Shown here piece after piece: positions 7,559-15,122 of a stretch of DNA of 26,251 nt. The stretch is from UBA9732 sp963606545 (GTDB lineage: Bacteria; Spirochaetota; Spirochaetia; Sphaerochaetales; Sphaerochaetaceae), in the NCBI GenBank assembly GCA_963606545.1, contig CAVCYP010000023.1, positions 1 to 26,251 on the forward strand, in the 5' to 3' direction. Numbering within the stretch: position 1 is the first letter of the stretch; each line of letters starts with the position of its first letter. The notes below the pieces were generated by a model that saw only the letters and a program-made list of their open reading frames with translations, was not told the DNA's origin and made no database searches. The position numbers and the translations under genes are program-made.

Positions 7559-8686
7559 ATGAAGAAAATTCCAAAAAATATTCTTACTGCAAGTATTCTT
7601 TGTCTTGGCGTGATTGCTTTGGTAGTCTATCTTGCCTTCTGCTTTACCTCTCAGTGGGAAGCCGAGCCCATTTATGCCGGCCCAGGCGTCACTGACGTTA
7701 AGCTTTTAAGCGAATGGTTCCCAGCTCTAAAGGGCACTTCTGGCGACACTGAAGTTTACATTCTAGACAGCGGAGTTGAAGGGGCAAGCCTGCTGGTGCT
7801 TGGCGGAACCCACGCCAACGAGGCCTCTGGCTTTGTCTCTGCCGTTGCTCTGATTGAGTACTGCCAGCCAACTGCCGGCACGCTCTACGTCATTCCAAGG
7901 GCAAATAATAGTGCTTTTACCTGCACAGACCCACAGGAAGCCGCCCCAACCAAGTTTTACGTACAAACTCAAAATGGTACCCGATGGTTCCGCTTTGGAA
8001 GCCGCGCTACCAATCCAATTGACCAGTGGCCGGACAGCGAAGTCTACGTGCACGCCTCAAGCGGTCAGCAGCTTTCTGGAAGCGAAACTCGTAACCTCAA
8101 CCGCGCCTACCCAGGCCGGGAGGACGGAACTTTCACTGAAAAAGTGGCCTACGGGATTACTCAGCTAATCAAAACTGAAGACATCACCATAACTGTAGAC
8201 CTTCACGAGGCCTCCCCCGAATACACCACTGTAAACGCAATTGTAGCCCACGAGAACGCAATTAGCCTAGTCACGCTTGCCGTCTGGGAAGTTGAAGAAG
8301 ACTTCAGCATCACAATTGAAGCCTCCCCAACCAACCTCCACGGCCTAACGCACAGAGAGCTTGGCGACAATACCGATACTTTAGCAATTCTCATGGAGAC
8401 GGCAAATGCCTCCCAAGGTCGCCTTCACGGAGAGATTGATTCTGACCTAGTAGTCACCGGTAAGGATAAATTCTACGCCCGTGCTGCAGAGTACGGAGCG
8501 GTTACAGTTCCTTATACTGAAGAGGGCATTAGCCTGACCGAGCGTTGTGCTAGACATCTTGCCTGTTTGACTCAGTTTGCCCAGCAGTATGACGGAGATG
8601 CCGGTTTAATTTCTCTTGGAGATATGCCAAGTTATAAAGAAATGCTGACTAACGGCATTGGTTATTACCTTGCAGACCCACAGTGA
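7559..8686 (+). CDS. Membrane-anchored M14-type (AstE/AspA-like) deacylase B
   Basis: A 375-aa paralogue of deacylase A. Hydrophobic residues 8-28 form an N-terminal anchor followed by an exported catalytic domain. Zinc-site residues are His85 and Glu88 (GGTHANEA) and His216 (VDLHEASPE). Arg178, Asn181 and Arg182 lie in T-R-N-L-N-R-A-Y-P-G, and Glu280 (I-L-M-E-T) is the likely catalytic glutamate. The full set of expected active-site residues is present, so it should be active. Its codon use is visibly richer in C-ending codons (GCC, CTC, ACC) than the preceding genes, most clearly between about 7790 and 8440. ATG 7559 lies seven bases after the microprotein stop with GAGGTCA upstream. Substrate chemistry (N-acyl amino acid or peptide amide) is inferred from the family only. 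Confidence 0.82.
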   Translation: MKKIPKNILTASILCLGVIALVVYLAFCFTSQWEAEPIYAGPGVTDVKLLSEWFPALKGTSGDTEVYILDSGVEGASLLVLGGTHANEASGFVSAVALIEYCQPTAGTLYVIPRANNSAFTCTDPQEAAPTKFYVQTQNGTRWFRFGSRATNPIDQWPDSEVYVHASSGQQLSGSETRNLNRAYPGREDGTFTEKVAYGITQLIKTEDITITVDLHEASPEYTTVNAIVAHENAISLVTLAVWEVEEDFSITIEASPTNLHGLTHRELGDNTDTLAILMETANASQGRLHGEIDSDLVVTGKDKFYARAAEYGAVTVPYTEEGISLTERCARHLACLTQFAQQYDGDAGLISLGDMPSYKEMLTNGIGYYLADPQ

Positions 8687-8693
8687 ACAGTAA

Positions 8694-9665
8694 ATGAAGC
8701 ATAGGCTGTTTTTTCTTAGTTTAATTATTCTCTTTTTAGCCTTCTTGCCTTCGTGCCAGAAGGCTTCCGCAGAAGAAACCGTTTCAGAAGAGACGGTTTT
8801 GGAAGAGACGGTTTTGGAAGAGACGGACAGTCCGGATCCCGTTGATAGTGGGCTTCAGACGGTCACCGTTTGCGGGGTGGAAGTGCAGTGGAACGGTTAC
8901 AGTGCCATTGAACCAGACAGCTACTTGGACATTCGTAATATGGATTTTTCTGACTTTGGAACCTTCTTTGAGACTTTGTATGAAGTGTCCGTTTCTAGCT
9001 ACAAGATTATGGAAGGGGAGCTTTCTGAAACAGAAGTAGTTCATATTCACAGTGAAAAGGAAGGGCCTACAATTTACATTGTTGGTGCCGTTCACGGGGA
9101 TGAAAAGGCTGCTTGGTATACGGCAATTCTGATGGAAAAAGCTACCATTTCAAGTGGGGATTTATACATTTTGGCCCCTGCAAATGCCAATGGAGCCAAA
9201 AACGATTCTAGGTACGTTACAGAAAGACAAGATTTGAATAGAGTCTTTCCCGGAGACCCATCAGGAAATGAGGCGGAGCGCCTTGCAGATGCAATTTTCA
9301 CAGATATTGCTGATAAAAATGCTGACTTAGTGTTGGATTTGCACGAAGCTATCATCTACAACAGCTCAAGAGACTTCTTAGGAAGTACCTACATTTTCAC
9401 AGACTTGAGCGTTTTTGCAAAGAAGTATGACCTAGATGTTATGTTCTTGGATTTACTGTTTGCAACGGAGGATGGAACTATCTGTCACAACGCCTTTGGT
9501 TCTACTGGACCGGGGCCAGAAGGCAGTATTAATGCCACTGTGACAAAGGAACTGAGGATTCCTGTTATAACCGTGGAAACCTTCCGTGGTTTTGATATTT
9601 ACAGAAGAGTGTACGATCAACTTGATACAATTCAGTTTATTTTGGATTATTTAGGCATGAGGTAG
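8694..9665 (+). CDS. M14-type deacylase C, lipoprotein
   Basis: A 323-aa lipoprotein of the same AstE/AspA-like M14 family, but a more distant member than A and B. The signal ends in the lipobox L-P-S-C (Cys21). It is followed by a Glu/Thr-rich tether made of 15-base repeats and a short N-terminal domain. Zinc ligands are His134 and Glu137 (G-A-V-H-G-D-E) and His217 (D-L-H-E-A). Arg178 to Pro186 read R-Q-D-L-N-R-V-F-P, the classical substrate-binding block of this family, and Glu295 (VITVETFRG) is the likely catalytic base. With a complete active site and an anchor distinct from A and B, it may handle a different acyl substrate. The start lies seven bases after the deacylase B stop with only a weak RBS, which suggests coupled translation. 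Confidence 0.82.
   Translation: MKHRLFFLSLIILFLAFLPSCQKASAEETVSEETVLEETVLEETDSPDPVDSGLQTVTVCGVEVQWNGYSAIEPDSYLDIRNMDFSDFGTFFETLYEVSVSSYKIMEGELSETEVVHIHSEKEGPTIYIVGAVHGDEKAAWYTAILMEKATISSGDLYILAPANANGAKNDSRYVTERQDLNRVFPGDPSGNEAERLADAIFTDIADKNADLVLDLHEAIIYNSSRDFLGSTYIFTDLSVFAKKYDLDVMFLDLLFATEDGTICHNAFGSTGPGPEGSINATVTKELRIPVITVETFRGFDIYRRVYDQLDTIQFILDYLGMR
8772..8831 (+). repeat. 15-bp tandem repeats coding the EETV(L/S) tether
   Basis: Four consecutive 15-base units start at 8772, 8787, 8802 and 8817. The second and third are identical (GAAGAGACGGTTTTG), the first differs at a few bases and the fourth diverges in its last five. They encode E-E-T-V-S, E-E-T-V-L, E-E-T-V-L, E-E-T-D-S, an acidic flexible spacer just after the lipidated cysteine of deacylase C. 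Unit number could vary between strains by slippage without breaking the frame. Confidence 0.85.
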
Positions 9666-9668
9666 ACT

Positions 9669-9956
9669 ATGGAAAAGGCTAACCAGCTTAAGGCTAAGTA
9701 CTTCTTTGACCGCGCTGAAAAGGCTGCTAATTTAGAAGAAAAACTAATTCTTCTCAATAATGCTTATAGCTGTTTTGATGGTCTAAAACCAGCATATTCA
9801 GTTGTTTTTTTGCCTAAAGATGAGTTTAAGGCCCTCATTAATGCCTGTGTAAATGACAGCGACTGCGACTTAAAGTGCAGTCCTGCCCATTATGATTTAG
9901 AGACTTTATGTAATAAATTACAGCTAGAAATTAAGCCTCTTCTACAAAGTTTTTAA
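9669..9956 (+). CDS. Small soluble protein of unknown function
   Basis: A 95-aa protein beginning three bases after the stop of deacylase C, with no signal peptide or membrane segment. The first 40 residues look helical (A-K-Y-F-F-D-R-A-E-K-A then L-E-E-K-L-I-L-L-N-N-A-Y), a pattern reminiscent of a single TPR-like helical pair. The second half has four cysteines (A-C-V-N-D-S-D-C-D-L-K-C, plus one later), which might bind metal. I do not recognise a family. No clear RBS precedes the ATG, so it would depend on coupling with the previous gene. The last 26 bases overlap the 3' end of the oppositely oriented thrH. It may be a genuine last gene of the operon; a chance frame is the alternative. Confidence 0.55.
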   Translation: MEKANQLKAKYFFDRAEKAANLEEKLILLNNAYSCFDGLKPAYSVVFLPKDEFKALINACVNDSDCDLKCSPAHYDLETLCNKLQLEIKPLLQSF

Positions 9957-10539
9957 TCTGTTGGAAGAAATCGTCGTAGGTATTACAGATTTTTAAATTG
10001 GGCTCTTCTTCTAAAATCTTTTGTGGAGCTCTAAAAAGACAGCCAGCATCTGCTGCGTGAATCATGGTTAAATCATTGTAGCTGTCGCCTGCTGCAAAAG
10101 TTCTGTAGTTAATGGAGCGGAAGGCTTCAATGGCTTTTCTCTTGCCGTCTGTCTGGCGCAAGGTTATGCCTGTGAGCATATTGTCTTTATCTACCTTCAG
10201 ACTGTTGCAGAGGATTGTAGGCCAAGCAAGCTGACGCATAAGTGGATTTGCAAACTCTTTGAACGTGTCAGAGAGGATGACAACTTGGGTAATCTCACGT
10301 ACTTTATTTAAAAAGTCTAAGGCTCCATCCATTGGTTTTATTGTGGCAATGACGTCCTGAATGTCTTTAAGGGTGAGATGATGCTCTCTTAGGATATCCA
10401 TCCTGTAATTCATCAGCTTGTCGTAGTCGGGCTCTTCACGGGTAGTGATTCTAAGCTGTGGGATGCCAGTCTTCTCAGCAAAGGCAATCCAAATTTCAGG
10501 AACTAAGGTTCCTTCTAGGTCTAAACATACAATTTCCAT
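9931..10539 (-). CDS. thrH: ThrH: phosphoserine phosphatase / homoserine phosphotransferase
   Basis: A 202-aa HAD-superfamily phosphatase. The start (MEIVCLDLEGTLVPEIWIAF) and the blocks IATIKP, VVILSDTF, PLMRQL, G-K-R-K and AAGDSYND closely follow the Pseudomonas ThrH protein as I remember it, including its length of about 205. Asp7 is the nucleophile and Glu9 replaces the second Asp of the usual DxD motif, as in ThrH. ThrH is known to hydrolyse phosphoserine and to transfer phosphate to homoserine. It lies 39 bases after thrC with its own AAAAGGAG site, and no thrB-type kinase gene occurs in the cluster, so ThrH probably supplies O-phosphohomoserine to ThrC. A purely phosphoserine-phosphatase role is the alternative. 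Cytoplasmic. Confidence 0.9.
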   Translation of the reverse strand: MEIVCLDLEGTLVPEIWIAFAEKTGIPQLRITTREEPDYDKLMNYRMDILREHHLTLKDIQDVIATIKPMDGALDFLNKVREITQVVILSDTFKEFANPLMRQLAWPTILCNSLKVDKDNMLTGITLRQTDGKRKAIEAFRSINYRTFAAGDSYNDLTMIHAADAGCLFRAPQKILEEEPNLKICNTYDDFFQQIKNFVEEA

Positions 10540-10578
10540 GATAACTCCTTTTCTGCTTTTCTCTGCTTCTCTTTGCTT

Positions 10579-12057
10579 TTAGAGACCCAAAACTTCAAGT
10601 ACGTAGTCAATAATCTTATCTCTATCTATTACGTGATTGTGAAGAACTTTCTTGCTCTGTATTGAGCTAAGATTCTTTGGTACAGGGACATTTGTTTTCT
10701 TGTTGATTGCAGCAATTTGTTGATATTCATCTCCCTCAAGTGGAAGCTCTAGGGCCTTAGAAACAGCAGCTGGGAACTTGTAAGGGGAGGCGGTGGAAAG
10801 CACTACAACTGCAGTGCCTTCTTTGTAGTCTGGGCTATTCTTATAATCTTTTGCAGCCTTCATGCCAACTGCTGTATGTGGGTCACAAAGGTACTGGTCC
10901 TTGTTGTAGGTGTCTCTGATGGTTTGAATGGTCTGATCTTCTGTGCAGCAATAAGCTTTAAAAGTCTTTTGAATATTTTCTAATGTGATGGCGTCAACCT
11001 TGAACAGACCCTGATTTTTTAGATCATCCATCCACTTTTGGACCATTGTTGCCTTGCAACCACTTGCCAAGAAAAGAAGTCTTTCAAGGTTTGAAGAAAC
11101 CAAAATATCCATGGAAGGTGAGCTGGTTTTATAGAAAGGTCTACGTTTGTCATAAATGCCTGTGGTCAGAAAATCTGTTAGAACTTTGTTCTCATTGGAA
11201 GCACAGACTAGGTGCCTAACTGGAAGTCCCATGCACTTTGCAAAGTAGCCGGCAAGGATGTCTCCAAAGTTTCCGGAAGGGACAACAAAATCAATCTCCT
11301 CTCCTAGGTTGATGCGTTTTTGAGCCACCAGGTCTGAGTAGGCTTTAAAGTAATAAACTACCTGAGGTGCTAGACGGCCAATGTTAATTGAGTTGGCAGA
11401 AGACAGACTTTTTTTGGCCTCTTTAAGTTGTGACATTTTGTTAATTTGTTCAAAAGCTTGCTTTACTGCGGTCTGACAGTCATCAAAGTTTCCTTTCACA
11501 GCACAAACTTTGACGTTTTTGCCTTCTTGCGTCTCCATTTGAGCTTTCTGTATTGGAGAGACTCCACCGTGGGGATAGAACACAATAATTCTGGTTCCTT
11601 CAACATCATGAAAGCCTTCCATTGCAGCTTTTCCTGTGTCTCCGGAAGTGGCCGTCAAAATGACAGTTTCCTCTGTAGCTCCGGTTTGCTTCTTAGCCGC
11701 TGTAATTAACTGTGGCAACATTGAAAGGGCTACATCTTTAAAGGCACTGGTTGGTCCTCTAAAAAGCTCTAGGATATAATCCTCACCAACTTTTACAAGC
11801 GGGGTGAGATCTTCTGTTTCAAACTTATTTGTATAGGCTTTTTTGACCAAGGTTTCCATATCTTGAAAATCTGGAAGTAGGTGAGAAAGTATCTTTTCTG
11901 CCATCTGAAGGGTAGATAGTCCAATTACAGCTTTCCAGTCAAACTTTTGAGAAAGGATTTCTGGAGCTACTAATAGTCCTCCATCAGGAGACATTCCCTG
12001 AAGAACTGCCTGCAAGGAATTGCAGGAGTAATCACTTCTTGTACTTCTATAATTCAT
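10579..12057 (-). CDS. thrC: Threonine synthase
   Basis: A 492-aa PLP enzyme converting O-phosphohomoserine to threonine. The N-terminus (Y-R-S-T-R ... G-M-S-P-D-G-G-L-L-V) is typical of the long bacterial threonine synthases. The PLP-binding lysine is Lys107 in G-P-T-S-A-F-K-D. Further family blocks are T-A-T-S-G-D-T-G-K-A-A (phosphate/PLP loop), F-Y-P-H-G-G-V-S-P-I-Q, S-A-N-S-I-N-I-G-R-L-A-P-Q and V-P-S-G-N-F-G-D. The C-terminal half has D-P-H-T-A-V-G, also conserved. The start is fixed by AAAAGGAG ending about 11 bases upstream of ATG 12057. It is the middle gene of the minus-strand operon, 18 bases after the ACT regulator and before thrH. Cytoplasmic. Confidence 0.95.
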   Translation of the reverse strand: MNYRSTRSDYSCNSLQAVLQGMSPDGGLLVAPEILSQKFDWKAVIGLSTLQMAEKILSHLLPDFQDMETLVKKAYTNKFETEDLTPLVKVGEDYILELFRGPTSAFKDVALSMLPQLITAAKKQTGATEETVILTATSGDTGKAAMEGFHDVEGTRIIVFYPHGGVSPIQKAQMETQEGKNVKVCAVKGNFDDCQTAVKQAFEQINKMSQLKEAKKSLSSANSINIGRLAPQVVYYFKAYSDLVAQKRINLGEEIDFVVPSGNFGDILAGYFAKCMGLPVRHLVCASNENKVLTDFLTTGIYDKRRPFYKTSSPSMDILVSSNLERLLFLASGCKATMVQKWMDDLKNQGLFKVDAITLENIQKTFKAYCCTEDQTIQTIRDTYNKDQYLCDPHTAVGMKAAKDYKNSPDYKEGTAVVVLSTASPYKFPAAVSKALELPLEGDEYQQIAAINKKTNVPVPKNLSSIQSKKVLHNHVIDRDKIIDYVLEVLGL

Positions 12058-12075
12058 AACCTATAAATCTCCTTT

Positions 12076-12513
12076 TTAATCTACTGCTATTAACTTTGCA
12101 TTTTCCACGCCAAGGGACTGCTCAATTTCTTTTAGCAGCTTATTGATGGGCGTTATCATTGTGCTTACATCCAAGGTAATTGTTACACTCGCTTTTCCAC
12201 GTATTGGTAAACTCTGGGTGATGGTTAAAATGCTTGCACCATTTTCAGAAATCTTTGAAAGCACGGCACTGAGAATTCCAGTTTCATGCGATAGAAGCAT
12301 GGAAATTACAGCTTTTCTTCCATCTGAAATTTGGGTTGGTTCAAGAAGATAGTCTTTATATTTGTAGAAAGTACTTCTTGAAATTCCTACCATCTTGGTT
12401 GCTTGCATGACATTTGCTGCCGTGCCATCTTCAAGTAGGTGTTTTGCCTTAAGCACTGAATCATAGTAGTCCGGCAAAATACTCTTGTGAACTATAAGAT
12501 AGTTTTCAAGCAT
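12076..12513 (-). CDS. ACT-domain protein with N-terminal HTH-like segment (PheB/UPF0735-like)
   Basis: A 145-aa protein. The frame extends upstream to 12699, but that extension would run across the divergent promoter and into hom; ATG 12513 gives the normal start and length (~147) of the PheB/UPF0735 ACT-domain family. Residues about 34-56 (N-V-M-Q-A-T-K-M-V-G-I-S-R-S-T-F-Y-K-Y-K) have the look of a helix-turn-helix. Residues about 70-143 form an ACT domain (ISMLLSHETGILSAVLSKIS), which binds amino acids. It is the first gene of the thrC-thrH operon. The arrangement suggests an amino-acid-responsive regulator of the threonine genes, acting on the adjacent divergent region. That function is inference; proteins of this family are poorly characterised. 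Confidence 0.85.
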   Translation of the reverse strand: MLENYLIVHKSILPDYYDSVLKAKHLLEDGTAANVMQATKMVGISRSTFYKYKDYLLEPTQISDGRKAVISMLLSHETGILSAVLSKISENGASILTITQSLPIRGKASVTITLDVSTMITPINKLLKEIEQSLGVENAKLIAVD

Positions 12514-12548
12514 TTTTTCTCTCCATGGGTTGTCAATTTTCTGACGGT

Positions 12549-12577
12549 ATGATACATTGTCTGCAATAAAAAGACAA
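12549..12577 (-). promoter_or_regulatory. Promoter of the ACT regulator-thrC-thrH operon, with overlapping inverted repeat
   Basis: Reading the minus strand, TTGTCT (12577-12572) and TATCAT (12554-12549) are separated by exactly 17 bases, a good sigma-70-type promoter about 35 bases upstream of ATG 12513. An inverted repeat TTGTCT-N9-AGACAA (plus-strand 12557-12562 and 12572-12577) covers the -35 box and spacer, so a dimeric regulator bound there would block this promoter. Confidence 0.55.
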
Positions 12578-12629
12578 GTGTTTTTAGAATACGGACAAAA
12601 CTTTTTGTGATTCGCTTCTGGGAGACAAA

Positions 12630-13793
12630 ATGAAAATATCGATCTTAGGTCACGGGGTTGTTGGTAAGGGCGTTTATGAAATGCTCCAAGCCTGCCCACA
12701 ACATGAAGTACTTACGGTTTTAGTAAAAAAGGGTGAAGCTGACCCTGAAAAGAAATGGATGGTTGAGTCCATTGATTATGTTTTAAAAGATGACTCTGAA
12801 TTGGTCATTGAGTGTATGGGCGGAATTGAGCCAGCCTTTGAGTTTGCCTCAAAATGTCTTGCTGCTGGTAAGAGCTTTATTACTTCAAACAAGGCCCTAG
12901 TTGCGGCACATGGCATTGAATTAATGCATAAGGCTTATGAATTAGGACATTGTTTCTTGTTCAGTGCCGCTTGCGGTGGAGCAATTCCAATTCTTCAGAA
13001 TCTTTATACGGCAAGGCAGACAGACTCTATTCTTAACGCTGGTGGAATCTTAAACGGAACCACCAACTACATGCTGGATGCAATGGATAGCCGTTCTCTT
13101 TCCTTTGAGGGAGCTCTTGCTGAGGCTAAGGCTTTAGGCTATGCAGAGGCAGATCCTACGGCAGATCTTTCTGGACTTGATACTCTAAGAAAAATCATGC
13201 TCATAAGCATGGTGGCTTACGACTCACTTCCAAATTCTGGTTATGACATTGAAGGCATTCAGAATATTAGTGCCTCAGATTTTGAGCTGGCAAAGAGTTT
13301 GAATTGCACCATAAGGCTTGTGGGTAAAGCAGGTCTTGATGAGGCTGGAAGACTTTATGCATACGTAGAGCCGGTTATGTGTAAGAAATCAGACTCCTTT
13401 GCTGGCGTCAAAGTTAACACTAATTTGGCTTTCTACACTGGAAGAAATTCCGGTTATATGACTTTTGGTGGACAGGGAGCTGGAAGATATCCAACGGCAT
13501 CGGCGGTGCTAAGAGATGTGACCTGTGTTGAAAATGGCCAAAAGCAGATGCTCAAATCCAGTTGTCATACCGTTGAAGCTTTCAATGAATCAAAGGAATG
13601 TGAAAATCAGTACGTGGTGGGCTCTGATTGTGCTTTAGAAGCTTACTTACCTATTGAGAAGACTTTAAAGCAGGGCCAAACTACGTATGTGCTTACCAAG
13701 AAAATCGGGGTGAAAAAGCTGCATGAAGTGGCTAGAAGTCTTAGAGAGAAGGGCGCGCGGGTCTTTTTTGCTCAGTGCGGGGAGAACTTATGA
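12630..13793 (+). CDS. hom: Homoserine dehydrogenase
   Basis: A 387-aa NAD(P)H-dependent enzyme reducing aspartate semialdehyde to homoserine. The Rossmann motif G-H-G-V-V-G-K-G lies at residues 7-14. The catalytic lysine region is S-N-K-A-L-V-A (Lys88). G-G-I-L-N-G-T-T-N-Y-M-L is at 138-149, and the substrate block A-E-A-D-P-T-A-D-L-S-G-L-D-T-L-R-K follows (172-188). GGGAG (12620-12624) five bases before ATG 12630 supports the start. At 387 residues it is shorter than the roughly 430-residue enzymes with a full C-terminal ACT domain. The remaining C-terminal ~50 residues look like a reduced regulatory segment, so feedback control may be altered. It heads the plus-strand operon, and its TGA overlaps the lysC start (ATGA). 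Confidence 0.94.
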   Translation: MKISILGHGVVGKGVYEMLQACPQHEVLTVLVKKGEADPEKKWMVESIDYVLKDDSELVIECMGGIEPAFEFASKCLAAGKSFITSNKALVAAHGIELMHKAYELGHCFLFSAACGGAIPILQNLYTARQTDSILNAGGILNGTTNYMLDAMDSRSLSFEGALAEAKALGYAEADPTADLSGLDTLRKIMLISMVAYDSLPNSGYDIEGIQNISASDFELAKSLNCTIRLVGKAGLDEAGRLYAYVEPVMCKKSDSFAGVKVNTNLAFYTGRNSGYMTFGGQGAGRYPTASAVLRDVTCVENGQKQMLKSSCHTVEAFNESKECENQYVVGSDCALEAYLPIEKTLKQGQTTYVLTKKIGVKKLHEVARSLREKGARVFFAQCGENL

Positions 13794-15106
13794 TTAAAGT
13801 AGCAAAATTTGGCGGGTCCTCCGTGGCCAGTGCCCAGCAGTTTAGCAAGGTAAAGAAGATAGTGCTGTCGGACCCAGCAAGACGTATTGTGGTGGTATCG
13901 GCAGCGGGTAAGCGTAGTGCAGAGGACCACAAGTTGACGGACCTCTTGTACCTGTGCCACGCGCACCTGACCTACGGCGTTTCCTGTGACGATATCTTTG
14001 ATAAGATTTGCCAGCGTTTTGTTGAGATTCGCGATGAGTTGAACCTAACCTACAAGATTGAAGATGACTTAAATGCTTTGCGTGCAAGGCTTAATAAAGA
14101 TATGTCGGTAGATGAGCTGGTGTCACGTGGTGAGTATTTGACAAGCCGTCTTATGGCCGAATATTTGGGCTATACTTTCCTTGATGCCTCCAATTGCATC
14201 TTTATGGAATACGACGGCTCGTTTATTGCGTCTAAGATTGCAACTGCCGTGAAGAGCGCGCTTGAGACCTCCAACGGCCTGGTAATTCCGGGCTTCTACG
14301 GATCTCTGCCCTCTGGAAAGCTTAGAATCATGAGCCGCGGGGGAAGCGATATCACCGGCGCCTTGGTAGCAGCTGGCTGTAACGCAGACCTCTACGAAAA
14401 CTGGACCGATGTCTCCGGCATCCTCATGGCGGACCCACGCATTGTCTCTAATCCAAGTCCAATTGCCCAAATAACTTATGCCGAGCTTAGAGAACTGGCT
14501 TACATGGGCGCATCCGTGCTTCATGAGGATTCAATTGCCCCTGTAAAGGACTTGGGCATTGCGTTAAATATCAAAAATACTAATGACCCAGACCATCCGG
14601 GTACCATGATTGTGGATAAGGTTGATGAGAATGATCTTGAGCACGACAGGTTCATTACCGGTATTGCCGGCAAGAAGAACTTTGTCATTCTTACCGTGAC
14701 CAAGAGAATGCACGGGACAAACGAGACCTTGAGAAAGGTTTTAGAAATTCTAGACCGCTACAAGGTACATGCAGAGCATATTTCAATGGGAATTGACCAG
14801 TTTGCTTTGGTTTTGCAACAAGCCAGTATGGCAGACAGAGTCTATGACATTGTCAGTGAGATTAAGAATCAGTGTAATCCTGATGAGGTTGAAATTCAGG
14901 ACAACATTGCTCTAGTTGCAGCGGTAGGAAGAAAGATGATCTTCCGTCCAGGTATTTCTGGAAAACTTTTCAATGCTCTTGGAAAAGAGGGCATCAATAT
15001 TAGAACTATTGCACAAGGTTCTGATGAGCTTGCAATCATTGTTGGCGTGGATAATAGCCAGTTTGAGAACACTATTAGAGTTTTGTATCAAGGTTTTGCA
15101 GGCTGA
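13790..15106 (+). CDS. lysC: Aspartate kinase
   Basis: A 438-aa enzyme phosphorylating aspartate, the first committed step toward threonine, lysine and methionine. ATG 13790 is chosen over an in-frame ATG at 13775 because GGGGAG (13779-13784) stands five bases before it and the protein then begins directly with M-I-K-V-A-K-F-G-G-S-S-V, the usual start. Other kinase motifs are V-S-A-A-G-K (37-41), S-R-G-E-Y-L-T-S-R (112-120), S-R-G-G-S-D-I-T-G (182-190) and N-W-T-D-V-S-G-I. The C-terminal part from about 297 holds two ACT domains, normally the site of inhibition by lysine or threonine. It overlaps hom by four bases. The first ~600 bases use more C/G-ending codons than the rest of the gene. The gene symbol is generic; which end product inhibits it is not readable here. 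Confidence 0.93.
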   Translation: MIKVAKFGGSSVASAQQFSKVKKIVLSDPARRIVVVSAAGKRSAEDHKLTDLLYLCHAHLTYGVSCDDIFDKICQRFVEIRDELNLTYKIEDDLNALRARLNKDMSVDELVSRGEYLTSRLMAEYLGYTFLDASNCIFMEYDGSFIASKIATAVKSALETSNGLVIPGFYGSLPSGKLRIMSRGGSDITGALVAAGCNADLYENWTDVSGILMADPRIVSNPSPIAQITYAELRELAYMGASVLHEDSIAPVKDLGIALNIKNTNDPDHPGTMIVDKVDENDLEHDRFITGIAGKKNFVILTVTKRMHGTNETLRKVLEILDRYKVHAEHISMGIDQFALVLQQASMADRVYDIVSEIKNQCNPDEVEIQDNIALVAAVGRKMIFRPGISGKLFNALGKEGINIRTIAQGSDELAIIVGVDNSQFENTIRVLYQGFAG

Positions 15107-15122
15107 AATTTAAGGAGTAGAT

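Noticed and set aside
12514..12699. N-terminal extension of the ACT protein to an ATG at 12699
   Set aside because: It would overlap the first 70 bases of hom on the other strand and cross a good promoter; the extra residues do not resemble the family, whose usual start matches ATG 12513.
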